Both the position numbers and the translations under genes were made by a program. From Bacillota bacterium (GTDB lineage: Bacteria > Bacillota > Clostridia > Peptostreptococcales > Anaerovoracaceae): 12,970 bases of DNA. Below are positions 1 to 7,538 of this stretch, in pieces; position 1 is the first letter of the stretch, and the number at the start of each line of letters is the position of its first letter. The DNA lies in assembly GCA_017619985.1 (NCBI GenBank), contig JAFZRG010000129.1:1-12970 (forward strand), given 5' to 3'. The notes under the pieces were generated by a model. That model was not told where the DNA came from. It made no database searches and worked only from the letters and a program-made list of their open reading frames with translations.

Positions 1-954
1 CTGTCCTCCTGTGTCCCGTGCGAAAATGCGGATCTGCTGGCCTCTTTCCGGGATCTGAAGGAATACTATTGCGGATCAAAAGGGGAGTACCGCCTGCTGA
101 TCAGCAAGGAACTGCAGAGTCCTTTGTCGATCGGTATGTTCCGCAGAACGATCTGTGTCGTGCTGCCTGACCGGGCGTATGCGCCTGAAGATGCGGATCT
201 GATCTTCCGTCACGAACTGATCCACATCTGCCGAAACGATGGCGCAGTGAAGTTTTTTTTGACGTTCTGCACGGCGTTGTGCTGGTTCAACCCACTGATG
301 TATAAGGCGATGCGTTATTGCAGCGAGGATCTGGAACTGTCCTGCGACCAGCTTGTTTTGCAGGACGTCGGGGAAGAAAATACGCAGCGATATGCATCCC
401 TGATCCTTGAGTCGGCAGGAGAGCCCCGCGGTTTTACGACCTGCCTGGCCGCTTCTGCACAGTCTCTGCGGTACCGGCTGACGGAACTGCTGAAGAAAGA
501 AAAGAAAAACGCCAGCGGTGCGCTGCTGGCGGGGATCAGTGTTTTTCTGATGCTGATCTGCCTTGGGAGCGTCACCCTGGCATGGGACGCGGGGACGGTC
601 GGCTCTGTGATCCATGCAAACACGGAAGGCAACGCGGTCAGCATCCGATCGGCGCAGATCTTTGAAAAAACGGGAAAATACTCCCAGAAAGTTCTGGCGG
701 AACACTGCAGCGACCCGGATCGCCTTTTGGATCGGCTGGATTCCATGCCTTGTGAAGAGATGCTGTGTTCTTACCGTGTCGAACGGGAAGAAAAGACATG
801 TTTAAGTATTTATGCAGAAGCGGATGGCCAAAATGTATGGCTGGCGGTATATGATCACTACGCGACGCTGAATGGTGGTTTTCCGTCCGTTCAGAGATGC
901 TTTTATCTGCCGGAATCGGTCGATTGGGACGTACTGTTTTCCCTGTTTGAATAG
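1..954 (+). CDS. M56 family (BlaR1/MecR1-like) membrane metallopeptidase, 5' end missing
   Basis: The frame is open from the first base of the window, so the true start lies upstream; 317 codons are visible. Counting from base 1, codons 71-75 read HELIH, the HExxH zinc motif of M56 peptidases, followed by a hydrophobic segment (FFLTFCTALCWFNPLMYKAM) and the family pattern ending in a Cys-Asp pair (ELSCDQLVL). One further membrane segment lies near codons 177-196 (GALLAGISVFLMLICLGSVT). M56 proteins usually sense an outside signal and cleave a partner repressor in the cytoplasm; a BlaI/MecI-type gene would be expected upstream, outside this window. The last ~115 residues, probably extracellular, lack the SxxK and KTG motifs of the penicillin-binding sensor of true BlaR1, so the ligand is unknown. 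Sampled lines are 43-53% GC, somewhat below neighbouring genes. It ends 6 bases before the convergent cls gene with no terminator hairpin visible. Confidence 0.85.
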   Translation: MSSCVPCENADLLASFRDLKEYYCGSKGEYRLLISKELQSPLSIGMFRRTICVVLPDRAYAPEDADLIFRHELIHICRNDGAVKFFLTFCTALCWFNPLMYKAMRYCSEDLELSCDQLVLQDVGEENTQRYASLILESAGEPRGFTTCLAASAQSLRYRLTELLKKEKKNASGALLAGISVFLMLICLGSVTLAWDAGTVGSVIHANTEGNAVSIRSAQIFEKTGKYSQKVLAEHCSDPDRLLDRLDSMPCEEMLCSYRVEREEKTCLSIYAEADGQNVWLAVYDHYATLNGGFPSVQRCFYLPESVDWDVLFSLFE

Positions 955-960
955 ACCGGA

Positions 961-2442
961 TCACAGGATATCCGAGATCAGACGGCCGACGCTTTCCTTG
1001 ACCTTCACATCCCAGGTGCGCTGCGCGTACAGCACGGGCGTCAGATGGGTGGACTGCTCCATGTCCCGGAAAAAGGCGTTGTGCAGCTGGCGCGCGATAT
1101 CCTTGTCGTAGATGACCGCGTTGCATTCGAAGTTCAGCTTGAAGCTGCGGATGTCGAAGTTCGCGGACCCGACGGAGCTCACTTCGTCGTCCACGGTGAT
1201 GCACTTGCTGTGCAGAAACCCTTTGTTGTAGATATAGACCTTAACGCCGCATTCCATCAGGGAGGCGGCGTTGTTGTACGTGACCCAGTACACGAACGGA
1301 TGGTCCGGCTTGTTCGGGATCATCAGGCGCACGTCGATACCGGAGAGGGCAGCGGTCTTCAGCGCCTCGAAAATGCTCTGGTCCGGGATGAAATAGGGAG
1401 TCTGGACGAACACGTTCTTCTTTGCGGTCGTGATCATCTTCAGGTAGACCCGCTTGATCTCCTCCTCGGGGCTGTCCGGTCCACAGGAGACGATCTGCAC
1501 GCCGCTGCGGCCCGCGGGGATCAGGACCTTGTAATCGAGGTCATCGCCCTGGAAGTTCTCGCCGCTCGCGTATTTCCAGTCCATGAGGAAGCGGGCGTCC
1601 ACGTCTTCGACGCAGCCGCCGACCAGGCGCAGATGCGTGTCGCGCCAGCCGTTGAATTTCGTGGAGCGGCCTTCGTATTCGGACGCGACGTTCAGGCCGC
1701 CCACGTAGGCGACCTTCTCGTCGATCACCACGAGTTTGCGGTGGTTGCGGTAGTTCGGGCGGAGCTGGATCTTCAGGATGTTGGCGGGGAAGAAGAAAGC
1801 GACTTTGCCGCCGGCTGCTTTCAGCCCTTTGAGGTGCTTCTCGCGGATGCGGTTGCTCCCCATGGCGTCCAGCAGCAGGCGCACTTCCACGCCTTCCTCA
1901 GCCTTTTTGCGCAGCGTGCGCAGGATGCGCAGACCCACGTCGTCGGGCTTCATGATGAAGTACTCCATGTTGATGAACTTCTCGGCCGCTTCCAGATCGC
2001 GCACGAGCTGGTCGAACTTCTCCTTGCCCTCTGTAAAGACGCGCACGTCGTTGTTCTGCGAGTAGAACGCCATGGCGTGGACCTGGTTCAGATAGATCAG
2101 ATCCTTCCACTTTTCGCCCTCCGGATTCAGATGCTTGTACCGGCCGTAGGCCATGTCGTCCATCTGGATGCTCAGCTCTTCGCCGGCTTTCTGCATCTCG
2201 AAGCGCGTCTGCTTGAACAGCTTCTGCCGCGTGATGTTCTGCGAAAGGAAGAAATAAAGAAAAATGCCCACGCCCGGCAGCAGATTGATGACCATGAGCC
2301 AGGCCAGGGTGGCGGCGGGGCTCTTTCTCTCCAGGAAAATAACGGCGAAACTCAACAGAAGATCGATGACGAAGATCGTCGCGATGATCGCCGCGGGTGA
2401 ATTTTCATAGAGATTGATCAGTCTGAAAAAGGCAGTGAGCAT
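961..2442 (-). CDS. cls: Cardiolipin synthase, phospholipase D superfamily
   Basis: This 493-residue protein has the full length and layout of bacterial cardiolipin synthases. Two hydrophobic helices open it (about residues 17-37 and 44-66), followed by two phospholipase D domains. Each carries an intact HxKxxxxD motif: H234/K236/D241 in NHRKLVVIDEKVAYVGGLN and H411/K413/D418 in LHSKCITVDDEVSSVGSANFD. The enzyme joins two phosphatidylglycerol molecules into cardiolipin and glycerol at the cytoplasmic membrane. The ATG lies 21 bases after the thioredoxin stop codon, so the two genes are probably co-transcribed from the promoter in front of thioredoxin. The ribosome binding site is weak (an AGGT about 14 bases upstream), suggesting dependence on read-through translation. 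The long ORF on the opposite strand is a codon-bias shadow. Confidence 0.95.
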   Translation of the reverse strand: MLTAFFRLINLYENSPAAIIATIFVIDLLLSFAVIFLERKSPAATLAWLMVINLLPGVGIFLYFFLSQNITRQKLFKQTRFEMQKAGEELSIQMDDMAYGRYKHLNPEGEKWKDLIYLNQVHAMAFYSQNNDVRVFTEGKEKFDQLVRDLEAAEKFINMEYFIMKPDDVGLRILRTLRKKAEEGVEVRLLLDAMGSNRIREKHLKGLKAAGGKVAFFFPANILKIQLRPNYRNHRKLVVIDEKVAYVGGLNVASEYEGRSTKFNGWRDTHLRLVGGCVEDVDARFLMDWKYASGENFQGDDLDYKVLIPAGRSGVQIVSCGPDSPEEEIKRVYLKMITTAKKNVFVQTPYFIPDQSIFEALKTAALSGIDVRLMIPNKPDHPFVYWVTYNNAASLMECGVKVYIYNKGFLHSKCITVDDEVSSVGSANFDIRSFKLNFECNAVIYDKDIARQLHNAFFRDMEQSTHLTPVLYAQRTWDVKVKESVGRLISDIL

Positions 2443-2463
2443 TTGTGTTTTGCAGTGAACCTG

Positions 2464-2781
2464 TTACAGCAGTCCGTTCAGCGCATTGCGGAACGCCGTT
2501 TCGGGCACGGCTCCGTCGATGCGGTTGATCATCTTGCCGTTCTTGAAGAACATGAAGCAGGGGATGCCCATGACGCGGTTCTGGATGGCCAGTTTCTTGT
2601 GTTCATCTACGTTGACCTTGCAGAAAGAGATCTTGTCGTATTCCGCGGCGCAGGCTTCGAAGATGGGCCCCATGGCCTGGCAGGGTCCGCACCAGTCAGC
2701 GTAAAAATCGACGACGGCTGCGGACGAGCCCGTCGTGATCGGCCCGTAGGTCTCTTCAGTCAGATATGTGATATGATTCAT
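2464..2781 (-). CDS. trxA: Thioredoxin
   Basis: A 105-residue single-domain thioredoxin, the usual length. The redox site WCGPC is at residues 30-34 (C31, C34), preceded by the buried acidic residue D25 in VVDFYADW. The cis-proline is P74 in MGIPCFMFFKNG and the closing glycine follows in RIDGAV. It reduces disulfides in cytoplasmic proteins with electrons from thioredoxin reductase; no reductase gene is in the window. A clean AGGAGG at 2789-2794 sits 7 bases before the ATG and fixes the start. It is first in a two-gene unit with cls. An oddity is C75 directly after the cis-proline, where most thioredoxins have threonine, plus further cysteines C44 and C54. Confidence 0.95.
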   Translation of the reverse strand: MNHITYLTEETYGPITTGSSAAVVDFYADWCGPCQAMGPIFEACAAEYDKISFCKVNVDEHKKLAIQNRVMGIPCFMFFKNGKMINRIDGAVPETAFRNALNGLL

Positions 2782-2806
2782 TTCGATGCCTCCTGTATCG
2801 TTTGTC

Positions 2807-2819
2807 TGCTATCATAGCA
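2807..2819. repeat. 13-base palindrome near the thioredoxin transcription start
   Basis: TGCTATCATAGCA is two perfect 6-base arms around one central base. It lies just downstream of the proposed thioredoxin -10 box (2824-2829), where transcription should begin, and upstream of the AGGAGG. The position fits an operator, but no regulator is known from this window. Confidence 0.35.
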
Positions 2820-2823
2820 ATCT

Positions 2824-2852
2824 ATATTATCACGCGCGCGAAAGCCTTGCAA
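2824..2852 (-). promoter_or_regulatory. Sigma-A type promoter for thioredoxin-cls
   Basis: Read on the - strand, a -35 box TTGCAA (2847-2852) and a -10 box TAATAT (2824-2829) are separated by exactly 17 bases. Both are close to the TTGACA/TATAAT consensus. Initiation would fall near 2817, giving a leader of about 35 bases before the thioredoxin ATG. Confidence 0.7.
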
Positions 2853-2854
2853 GG
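2845..2854. repeat. 10-base palindrome centred on the thioredoxin -35 box
   Basis: CCTTGCAAGG is a perfect 10-base palindrome containing the -35 hexamer TTGCAA. It lies just upstream of the divergent promoter of the 2905-7533 operon, so a protein bound here could affect both directions. It may also be chance. Confidence 0.25.
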
Positions 2855-2875
2855 GTGGCGCAGACAAGGAAAAGA

Positions 2876-2884
2876 TGGTATGAT
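2876..2884 (+). promoter_or_regulatory. Extended -10 promoter for the M50-M42-DUF975-Mur operon
   Basis: TGGTATGAT matches an extended -10 element (TGn followed by TATGAT). No good -35 box is found 16-18 bases upstream (TGGCGC at 2856-2861 at best), which is usual for extended -10 promoters. Start would fall near 2891, leaving a very short leader containing AAGGAG (2893-2898), 6 bases before the ATG at 2905. Confidence 0.55.
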
Positions 2885-2904
2885 AAATCGTTAAGGAGTG
2901 CACT

Positions 2905-3639
2905 ATGCAGAGATTTTTTGACAGAAGGACGCTGCTGCTGTTCCTCATCCTGATCTACCTCGGTCCGGTCCGTGCCGTCATGACCAACGGAGCGTCCGGG
3001 TTTTCCGACTGGATCGTCAGCACGCTCATCACGATCCCGGGGATCATCATCGGGCTGTCGTTCCACGAATACGCCCACGCCATGGTCGCCTACAAATGCG
3101 GCGACGTGACCCCGAAGGTCATGGGACGCTGCACGATCGACCCGCAGGCGCATGTGGATCTGTTCGGCATCCTGTCGCTGCTGTTCATCGGATTCGGCTG
3201 GGGCAAGCCCGTCGTGGTCAATCCGGCGAATTTCCGCAGCAGGCGCAGGGACAGCATTCTCGTAGGCGTTGCCGGGGTCACGATGAACCTCATCGTGGCG
3301 CTCGTCTTCGGCCTGATCCTGAAGATCGTGGTGTCCGCCGTGCCGGCCATCCTGACGACCAGCTTCGGCCATACGGTCTTCATGATGTTTTACTACGTGA
3401 TCATCATCAACATCTCGCTGATGCTGTTCAATCTGCTGCCGGTGCCGCCGCTGGACGGCTTCAACGTGTTCACGGAGATCTTCCATCTCGAGAACACGCA
3501 GTTCCACCACTTCGTGTACCGCAACAGCATGGTGATCCTGCTCGTGCTGATCATCCTGAACGTACCGAGCATGCTGCTGAGCCGCCCGATCTACGCCATC
3601 GTTTCGTTTATCACCACAACACTTTTTCATATTTTCTAG
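2905..3639 (+). CDS. Site-2-protease-like M50 membrane metallopeptidase
   Basis: A 244-residue polytopic membrane protein of the M50 family, in the short group without a PDZ domain (YwhC-like). The zinc motif is H54-E55-Y-A-H58 inside a membrane helix, and the third ligand is D184 in NLLPVPPLDG (residues 176-185). Other family marks are WGKPVVVNP and the helix with N128 (GVAGVTMNLIVAL). About five or six membrane segments are visible. These enzymes cut substrates within the membrane, typically anti-sigma factors or leftover signal peptides; the substrate here is unknown. The start is set by AAGGAG six bases upstream. It is first in a five-gene operon, and its stop codon overlaps the ribosome binding site of the next gene. 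Confidence 0.88.
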   Translation: MQRFFDRRTLLLFLILIYLGPVRAVMTNGASGFSDWIVSTLITIPGIIIGLSFHEYAHAMVAYKCGDVTPKVMGRCTIDPQAHVDLFGILSLLFIGFGWGKPVVVNPANFRSRRRDSILVGVAGVTMNLIVALVFGLILKIVVSAVPAILTTSFGHTVFMMFYYVIIINISLMLFNLLPVPPLDGFNVFTEIFHLENTQFHHFVYRNSMVILLVLIILNVPSMLLSRPIYAIVSFITTTLFHIF

Positions 3640-3651
3640 GAGATCTGTATC

Positions 3652-4698
3652 ATGAAAACCAAAACAGTAAAGGATTATACCGAATTCGCCGTCGAAAAGG
3701 CCTGTCAGCTGCTGGCGATCAACAGCCCCAGCGGCTACACCGACGAGGCCGCAGACTGGCTCATTGCGCAGTTCAAGGAGCTGGGCTACAAGGCGAAGAA
3801 GACCGTCAAGGGCGGCGTGACCGTGGACCTGGGCGGCAAGGACGACAAGAACGGCCTGCTGATCATGGCGCACTTCGACACGCTGGGCGGCATGGTCCGC
3901 GAGATCAAGGAAAACGGACGTTTAAAGCTCACGGCGCTGGGCAGTTTCCACTGCGAAACGGCCGAGACCGAGTGCTGCATCATCAAGACGAAGTTCTCCG
4001 GTGAATACGAGGGGACCTATCAGGTCGAGAACGCTTCGGCTCACGTGAACGAGGACCTGGCATCCGCCAAGAGGGATTTCAAGACCATGGAAGTGGTCAT
4101 CGACGAGGACGTCGACTGCGTCGAAGACGTGCGCGCCCTGGGCATCCAGGCCGGCGACTTCGTGTTCTTCGATCCGCGCACGAAGGTGACGAAGAGCGGC
4201 TACATCAAGAGCCGCTTCCTCGACGACAAGCTTTGCTGCGGTATCTTCCTCGCGTTCGCGAAGTACCTGAAGGAGAGCGGCAAGGAGCCCGAGAGGCACC
4301 TGTACATGCAGTTCACCTGCTTCGAGGAAGTGGGTCACGGCGCGGCGAGCTACTGTCCGAAGGGCGTCACCGAGATGCTGTCAGTGGACATGGGCTGCGT
4401 GGGCGAAGGGCTGACCTGCACCGAACACATGGTGTCCATCTGCGCCAAGGACAGCTCCGGACCGTACAACTACGCGGTCGTCAAGGGACTGGAAGAGGCT
4501 GCGATCCGCGCGAAGGCGGACTACGCCGTGGACATCTATCCGAGCTACAGTTCCGACGCTTCCGTCGCGGTCTGCGCGGGCTTCGACGTCCGCCACGGCG
4601 TGATCGGGCCGGGCGTCTACGCGTCGCACGGTTATGAGAGGAGCCATAAGGACGGCGTGCGCAACACGCTGCTCCTGCTCGACGAATACATTCAGTAG
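3652..4698 (+). CDS. M42 family metallo-aminopeptidase
   Basis: 348 residues, the normal length for M42 co-catalytic aminopeptidases (tetrahedral aminopeptidase/FrvX group). The two-metal site can be traced: H74-F-D76 (AHFDTLG), bridging D191 in SRFLDDK, catalytic E225 and ligand E226 in FEEVGHG, D246 in SVDMG, and a C-terminal histidine, probably H332 in YERSH. The family removes N-terminal residues from short peptides in the cytoplasm, often as a dodecamer; residue preference cannot be read from sequence. AGGAG (3638-3642), 9 bases before the ATG, overlaps the previous stop, indicating one transcript with the M50 gene. It would suit degrading peptides released by membrane or cytosolic proteases (inference). 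Confidence 0.92.
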   Translation: MKTKTVKDYTEFAVEKACQLLAINSPSGYTDEAADWLIAQFKELGYKAKKTVKGGVTVDLGGKDDKNGLLIMAHFDTLGGMVREIKENGRLKLTALGSFHCETAETECCIIKTKFSGEYEGTYQVENASAHVNEDLASAKRDFKTMEVVIDEDVDCVEDVRALGIQAGDFVFFDPRTKVTKSGYIKSRFLDDKLCCGIFLAFAKYLKESGKEPERHLYMQFTCFEEVGHGAASYCPKGVTEMLSVDMGCVGEGLTCTEHMVSICAKDSSGPYNYAVVKGLEEAAIRAKADYAVDIYPSYSSDASVAVCAGFDVRHGVIGPGVYASHGYERSHKDGVRNTLLLLDEYIQ

Positions 4699-4716
4699 TC
4701 AAAGGGGGAAAGAGAC

Positions 4717-5655
4717 ATGAATTACGGACAATACAACATCGTTCAGGAAAGGCCCAGGACCATCCGCGCCCTGGCCCGCCAGGCGCTGCAGGGCAGATGG
4801 CTGGAGGCGTTCATCCTGCTGATCGTGGCGGCTGCAATCGAGCAGGTGCCCGTCATGATCCTCAACCGTCTTCCGGGCAATTTCTTCGGTTTCCTGGCAT
4901 CGCTTTACAGCATCCTGGTCAGCGGCATCATCACGGTGGGCGTCTGCTGGTATTTCATCAAGCTGTTCCGCCAGAGGCAGGGCGGTCTGGACGATCTGAA
5001 ATACGGTCTCGGCTTCGCGCAGAGAGCCATCGTCCTGCACATCCTCATCGTCATCAAGATCTTCCTGTGGACGCTGCTGTTCATCATTCCCGGCATCATC
5101 GCCGCGTTCCGCTACAGCATGGCGCCCTACATCCTGGCGGACGATCCGAACAAGGATCCCGGCCAGTGCATCGCGGAGAGCTGCGAGATGATGAAAGGCA
5201 ACAAGATGGCCTATTTCATCCTGATGCTCAGCTTTATCGGCTGGTTTATCCTGGCAAGCATCCCCTCGGGCCTCATGGAATCTACGATGACGTCTTCCGC
5301 CAGAGCCGCGCTCAGCGCCGGCGGCGATCTGTCGGTATACTGGGAAGCGGTCTCGAAAGTGGCCTCGAACCCGCTGTTGTTCCTGGCCGGCATCCCGACC
5401 TATCTCGTGAACGCCTACATGAACACTTCGACCGCCTGCTTCTACGATCTGGCCAACGGCAACCTGTCCGTAGGCGGCTATGATTATGCTGCCGCGCAGG
5501 GTCACGTGGAAGACCCGTTCACCGGCGAAGACGTGAAGTTCACCGACGTTCCGGCGGAAGTCGTTCCCGAGGATCTGCCCGAGAAGTTCGACGATCCCGA
5601 ACTGAAGTCCGCGGAAGAGAAATACACCGGCGACGATAATATCTACGGAGAATAA
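4717..5655 (+). CDS. DUF975 family integral membrane protein
   Basis: 312 residues. It shows the DUF975 pattern: an N-terminal RxxARxALxGRW segment, four or five hydrophobic stretches (about residues 29-50, 61-84, 103-139, 164-186, 219-245), the signature IPGIIAAFRYSMAPYIL followed by DDP, then a conserved stretch with S-C-E-M-M-K-G-N-K and LSFIGWFIL. The last ~65 residues form a hydrophilic, very acidic tail, probably cytoplasmic. No biochemical function is established for the family to my knowledge. A G-rich site (4701-4708) lies 8 bases before the ATG. It is third in the operon and only 3 bases from the Mur ligase gene, which suggests an envelope-linked role (inference). Confidence 0.85.
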   Translation: MNYGQYNIVQERPRTIRALARQALQGRWLEAFILLIVAAAIEQVPVMILNRLPGNFFGFLASLYSILVSGIITVGVCWYFIKLFRQRQGGLDDLKYGLGFAQRAIVLHILIVIKIFLWTLLFIIPGIIAAFRYSMAPYILADDPNKDPGQCIAESCEMMKGNKMAYFILMLSFIGWFILASIPSGLMESTMTSSARAALSAGGDLSVYWEAVSKVASNPLLFLAGIPTYLVNAYMNTSTACFYDLANGNLSVGGYDYAAAQGHVEDPFTGEDVKFTDVPAEVVPEDLPEKFDDPELKSAEEKYTGDDNIYGE

Positions 5656-5658
5656 GCG

Positions 5659-7164
5659 ATGAAGCGAGAGACCTTTCTCTACGAATACGTGGAACTGCTG
5701 CGCGCGGAGGATCTGCTGGATGGTGAACCGTCCAGGGAACTCGGTTTCGAGCCCGTGCGGCACCTGACGTTCGATTCCAGGACCTGCATCCCGGGGACGC
5801 TGTTTGTGTGCAAGGGGGAGGGCTTCAAGCCCGAATACCTGGACAAGGCGTTTGAGGCTGGCGCGTTCTGCTATGTGTCGGAAGTGCGCTACGCGGGGGA
5901 GAGACCTGCCGTCATCGTGTCCGACATCCGCAGGGCCATGGCTCTGATGGCGGAGCTGTTCTACGGCACGGAGGAACGGTCTTTCGATCTGATCGGCCTG
6001 ACCGGTACCAAGGGAAAATCCACGACGCTGTATTTCATCAAAAGTGTTCTGGATTCCTGGTATGCGAAGGACGGCAAGCGCATCGGCTTCCTTTCCACGA
6101 TCGATTCGTACGACGGGGTGGAGGAGTTCGAGTCGCACCTGACGACGCCGGAGGCCTTTACGCTGCACGAACACTTCTGGCACGCGGAGGAATCAGGGCT
6201 GCCTGCTTTCGTCATGGAAGTGTCGTCGCAGGGGCTGAAATACGACCGCACTTACGGCGTGGAGTTCGACGCCGGCGCGTTCCTGAATTACGGTCTGGAC
6301 CACGTGGGCAAGGGCGAACACACCGACGAGGAGGATTATATCTCCTCGAAGCTTAAGTTTTTCAGCCAGTGCAAAAACGTGTTCCTCAATCTCGACACCG
6401 ACCGCCTGGAGCGCATCCGCGGCGCGGCGGAGGACGCCGGCTGCCGCATCCTGACGTATTCCGCCAAAGGTGACCCCGAAGCGGACTACCGGGCGGAGGA
6501 CGTGCGCCGCGAAGACGGCTGCACGGTCTTTACGCTGAAAAACCGGGAGAACGAGACCGTCTTTACGTTCGCGATCAGCATTCCGGGTTCGTTCAACGTG
6601 GAGAACGCCATGGCCGCGATCCTGCTGTGCCGCTGGCTGGGCGTGCCCAATGACGTCATCGCGGACGGCCTGAAGGACGCCCGCGCCAAGGGCCGCATGG
6701 AAGTGTTTGAAAACAAGACGAGGAAAGTGGTCGTCATCTCCGATTACGCCCACAACATTCTGAGCTTCGACAGGCTGTTCAGCGCGGTCAAAGAGGACTA
6801 TCCCGGCTGGCGCGTCGAAGCGCTGTTCGGCTGCCCGGGCGGCAAGGGGCTGTCCCGCAGGCACGAACTGCCGGAAGCAGTCAGCAGATATGCGGACTTT
6901 GTGTGGGTCACGGAGGAAGATCCGGGGCTGGACGACGTGTCCGCCATCTGCCGTACTCTTGCGGACAATCTGGCGAAGCACAGCTGTCCGTGCCGCATCG
7001 TCGAGGACCGCACCGAGGCCATCGAAACGGCCATCCGCGAGGCAGCGCCGAAGACGGTGATCGTCATGACGGGCAAAGGCAGGGAAGAATACATGCACAG
7101 GGGCAGCGATTACGTGCCCATCGAATCGGATTCCGCGCTGGCGGAGAAGTTTTTGGCAGAATAG
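5659..7164 (+). CDS. MurE-like Mur ligase (UDP-MurNAc-tripeptide synthetase family, L-lysine-type resemblance)
   Basis: 501 residues with all three Mur ligase domains. The N-terminal domain has the MurE pattern LTFDSRTCIPGTLFVCKGEG. The ATP loop is TGTKGKSTT (115-123). The region HLTTPEAFTLHEHF and MEVSSQGL binds the UDP-MurNAc-dipeptide in the family, and K231 in DYISSKLKFF is at the position of the carbamylated lysine. The C-terminal domain starts with DYAHN (362-366) and has GKGREEY (K473). MurE adds the third amino acid of the peptidoglycan stem. At the specificity motif (DNPR in diaminopimelate enzymes, DDPN or DNPA in lysine enzymes) this protein has E420-D-P-G423, so the added amino acid is uncertain; overall it resembles streptococcal lysine-adding MurE. 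It may be the sole MurE or a second paralog. GGAG (5647-5650), 8 bases from the ATG, overlaps the end of the DUF975 gene. Confidence 0.88.
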   Translation: MKRETFLYEYVELLRAEDLLDGEPSRELGFEPVRHLTFDSRTCIPGTLFVCKGEGFKPEYLDKAFEAGAFCYVSEVRYAGERPAVIVSDIRRAMALMAELFYGTEERSFDLIGLTGTKGKSTTLYFIKSVLDSWYAKDGKRIGFLSTIDSYDGVEEFESHLTTPEAFTLHEHFWHAEESGLPAFVMEVSSQGLKYDRTYGVEFDAGAFLNYGLDHVGKGEHTDEEDYISSKLKFFSQCKNVFLNLDTDRLERIRGAAEDAGCRILTYSAKGDPEADYRAEDVRREDGCTVFTLKNRENETVFTFAISIPGSFNVENAMAAILLCRWLGVPNDVIADGLKDARAKGRMEVFENKTRKVVVISDYAHNILSFDRLFSAVKEDYPGWRVEALFGCPGGKGLSRRHELPEAVSRYADFVWVTEEDPGLDDVSAICRTLADNLAKHSCPCRIVEDRTEAIETAIREAAPKTVIVMTGKGREEYMHRGSDYVPIESDSALAEKFLAE

Positions 7165-7173
7165 GAGGACCCG

Positions 7174-7533
7174 ATGAGCAGATTCAGTGTGATCGCGAGC
7201 CGCGGCGGCGAAAGCCGCATGGTCGGCCGCTACGAAACATTCGAAGATGCCTGCGCCGCTGCGGAGAGCATGCTGCGGCAGGGCAGCGGCCTGGGCTTTC
7301 ACTTCAAGTGCAACATCCTGTGTGATGACAAGGAGTTCTTCTGGGTCAATTCCGACGCGGTCGGGACCGGGGAACTTGTAGATCTGCTGGACGAGTGGGA
7401 ACAGCTCGGAGAGGAACCGGGCTATGCGGGCGCAGACCGCGACGGCAAGCGCGCCTGGGTGCGCGAAGCGCTGAAGTCCGGCCGTCTCGTCGCGACCGGC
7501 GACGCCGTGGCGATCATCCCGCCGGAAAAATAA
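7174..7533 (+). CDS. Unknown 119-residue protein
   Basis: I do not recognise this protein. It is small and soluble with no signal peptide or membrane segment. It begins with a strand-like MSRFSVIASRGG, has a central tryptophan-containing part (DDKEFFWVNSDAV), an acidic helix (ELVDLLDEWEQLGEE) and a basic helix (RKxxWVREALKSG-like) near the end. Translation is well supported: AGGAGG (7163-7168) overlaps the Mur ligase stop codon and lies 5 bases before the ATG. As last gene of the operon it ends 5 bases before the palindromic terminator. Coding bias matches its neighbours. Confidence 0.75.
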   Translation: MSRFSVIASRGGESRMVGRYETFEDACAAAESMLRQGSGLGFHFKCNILCDDKEFFWVNSDAVGTGELVDLLDEWEQLGEEPGYAGADRDGKRAWVREALKSGRLVATGDAVAIIPPEK

Positions 7534-7538
7534 TGTTG

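Noticed and set aside
957..974. CGGAT...ATCCG hairpin between the convergent M56 and cls genes as a terminator
   Set aside because: The stem is only 5 base pairs and no T tract follows on either strand.
1045..2400. A 451-codon open frame on the + strand opposite cls
   Set aside because: The cls protein has both HKD motifs intact; the + frame shows only shadow composition (Val, His, Asp, Gln repeats).
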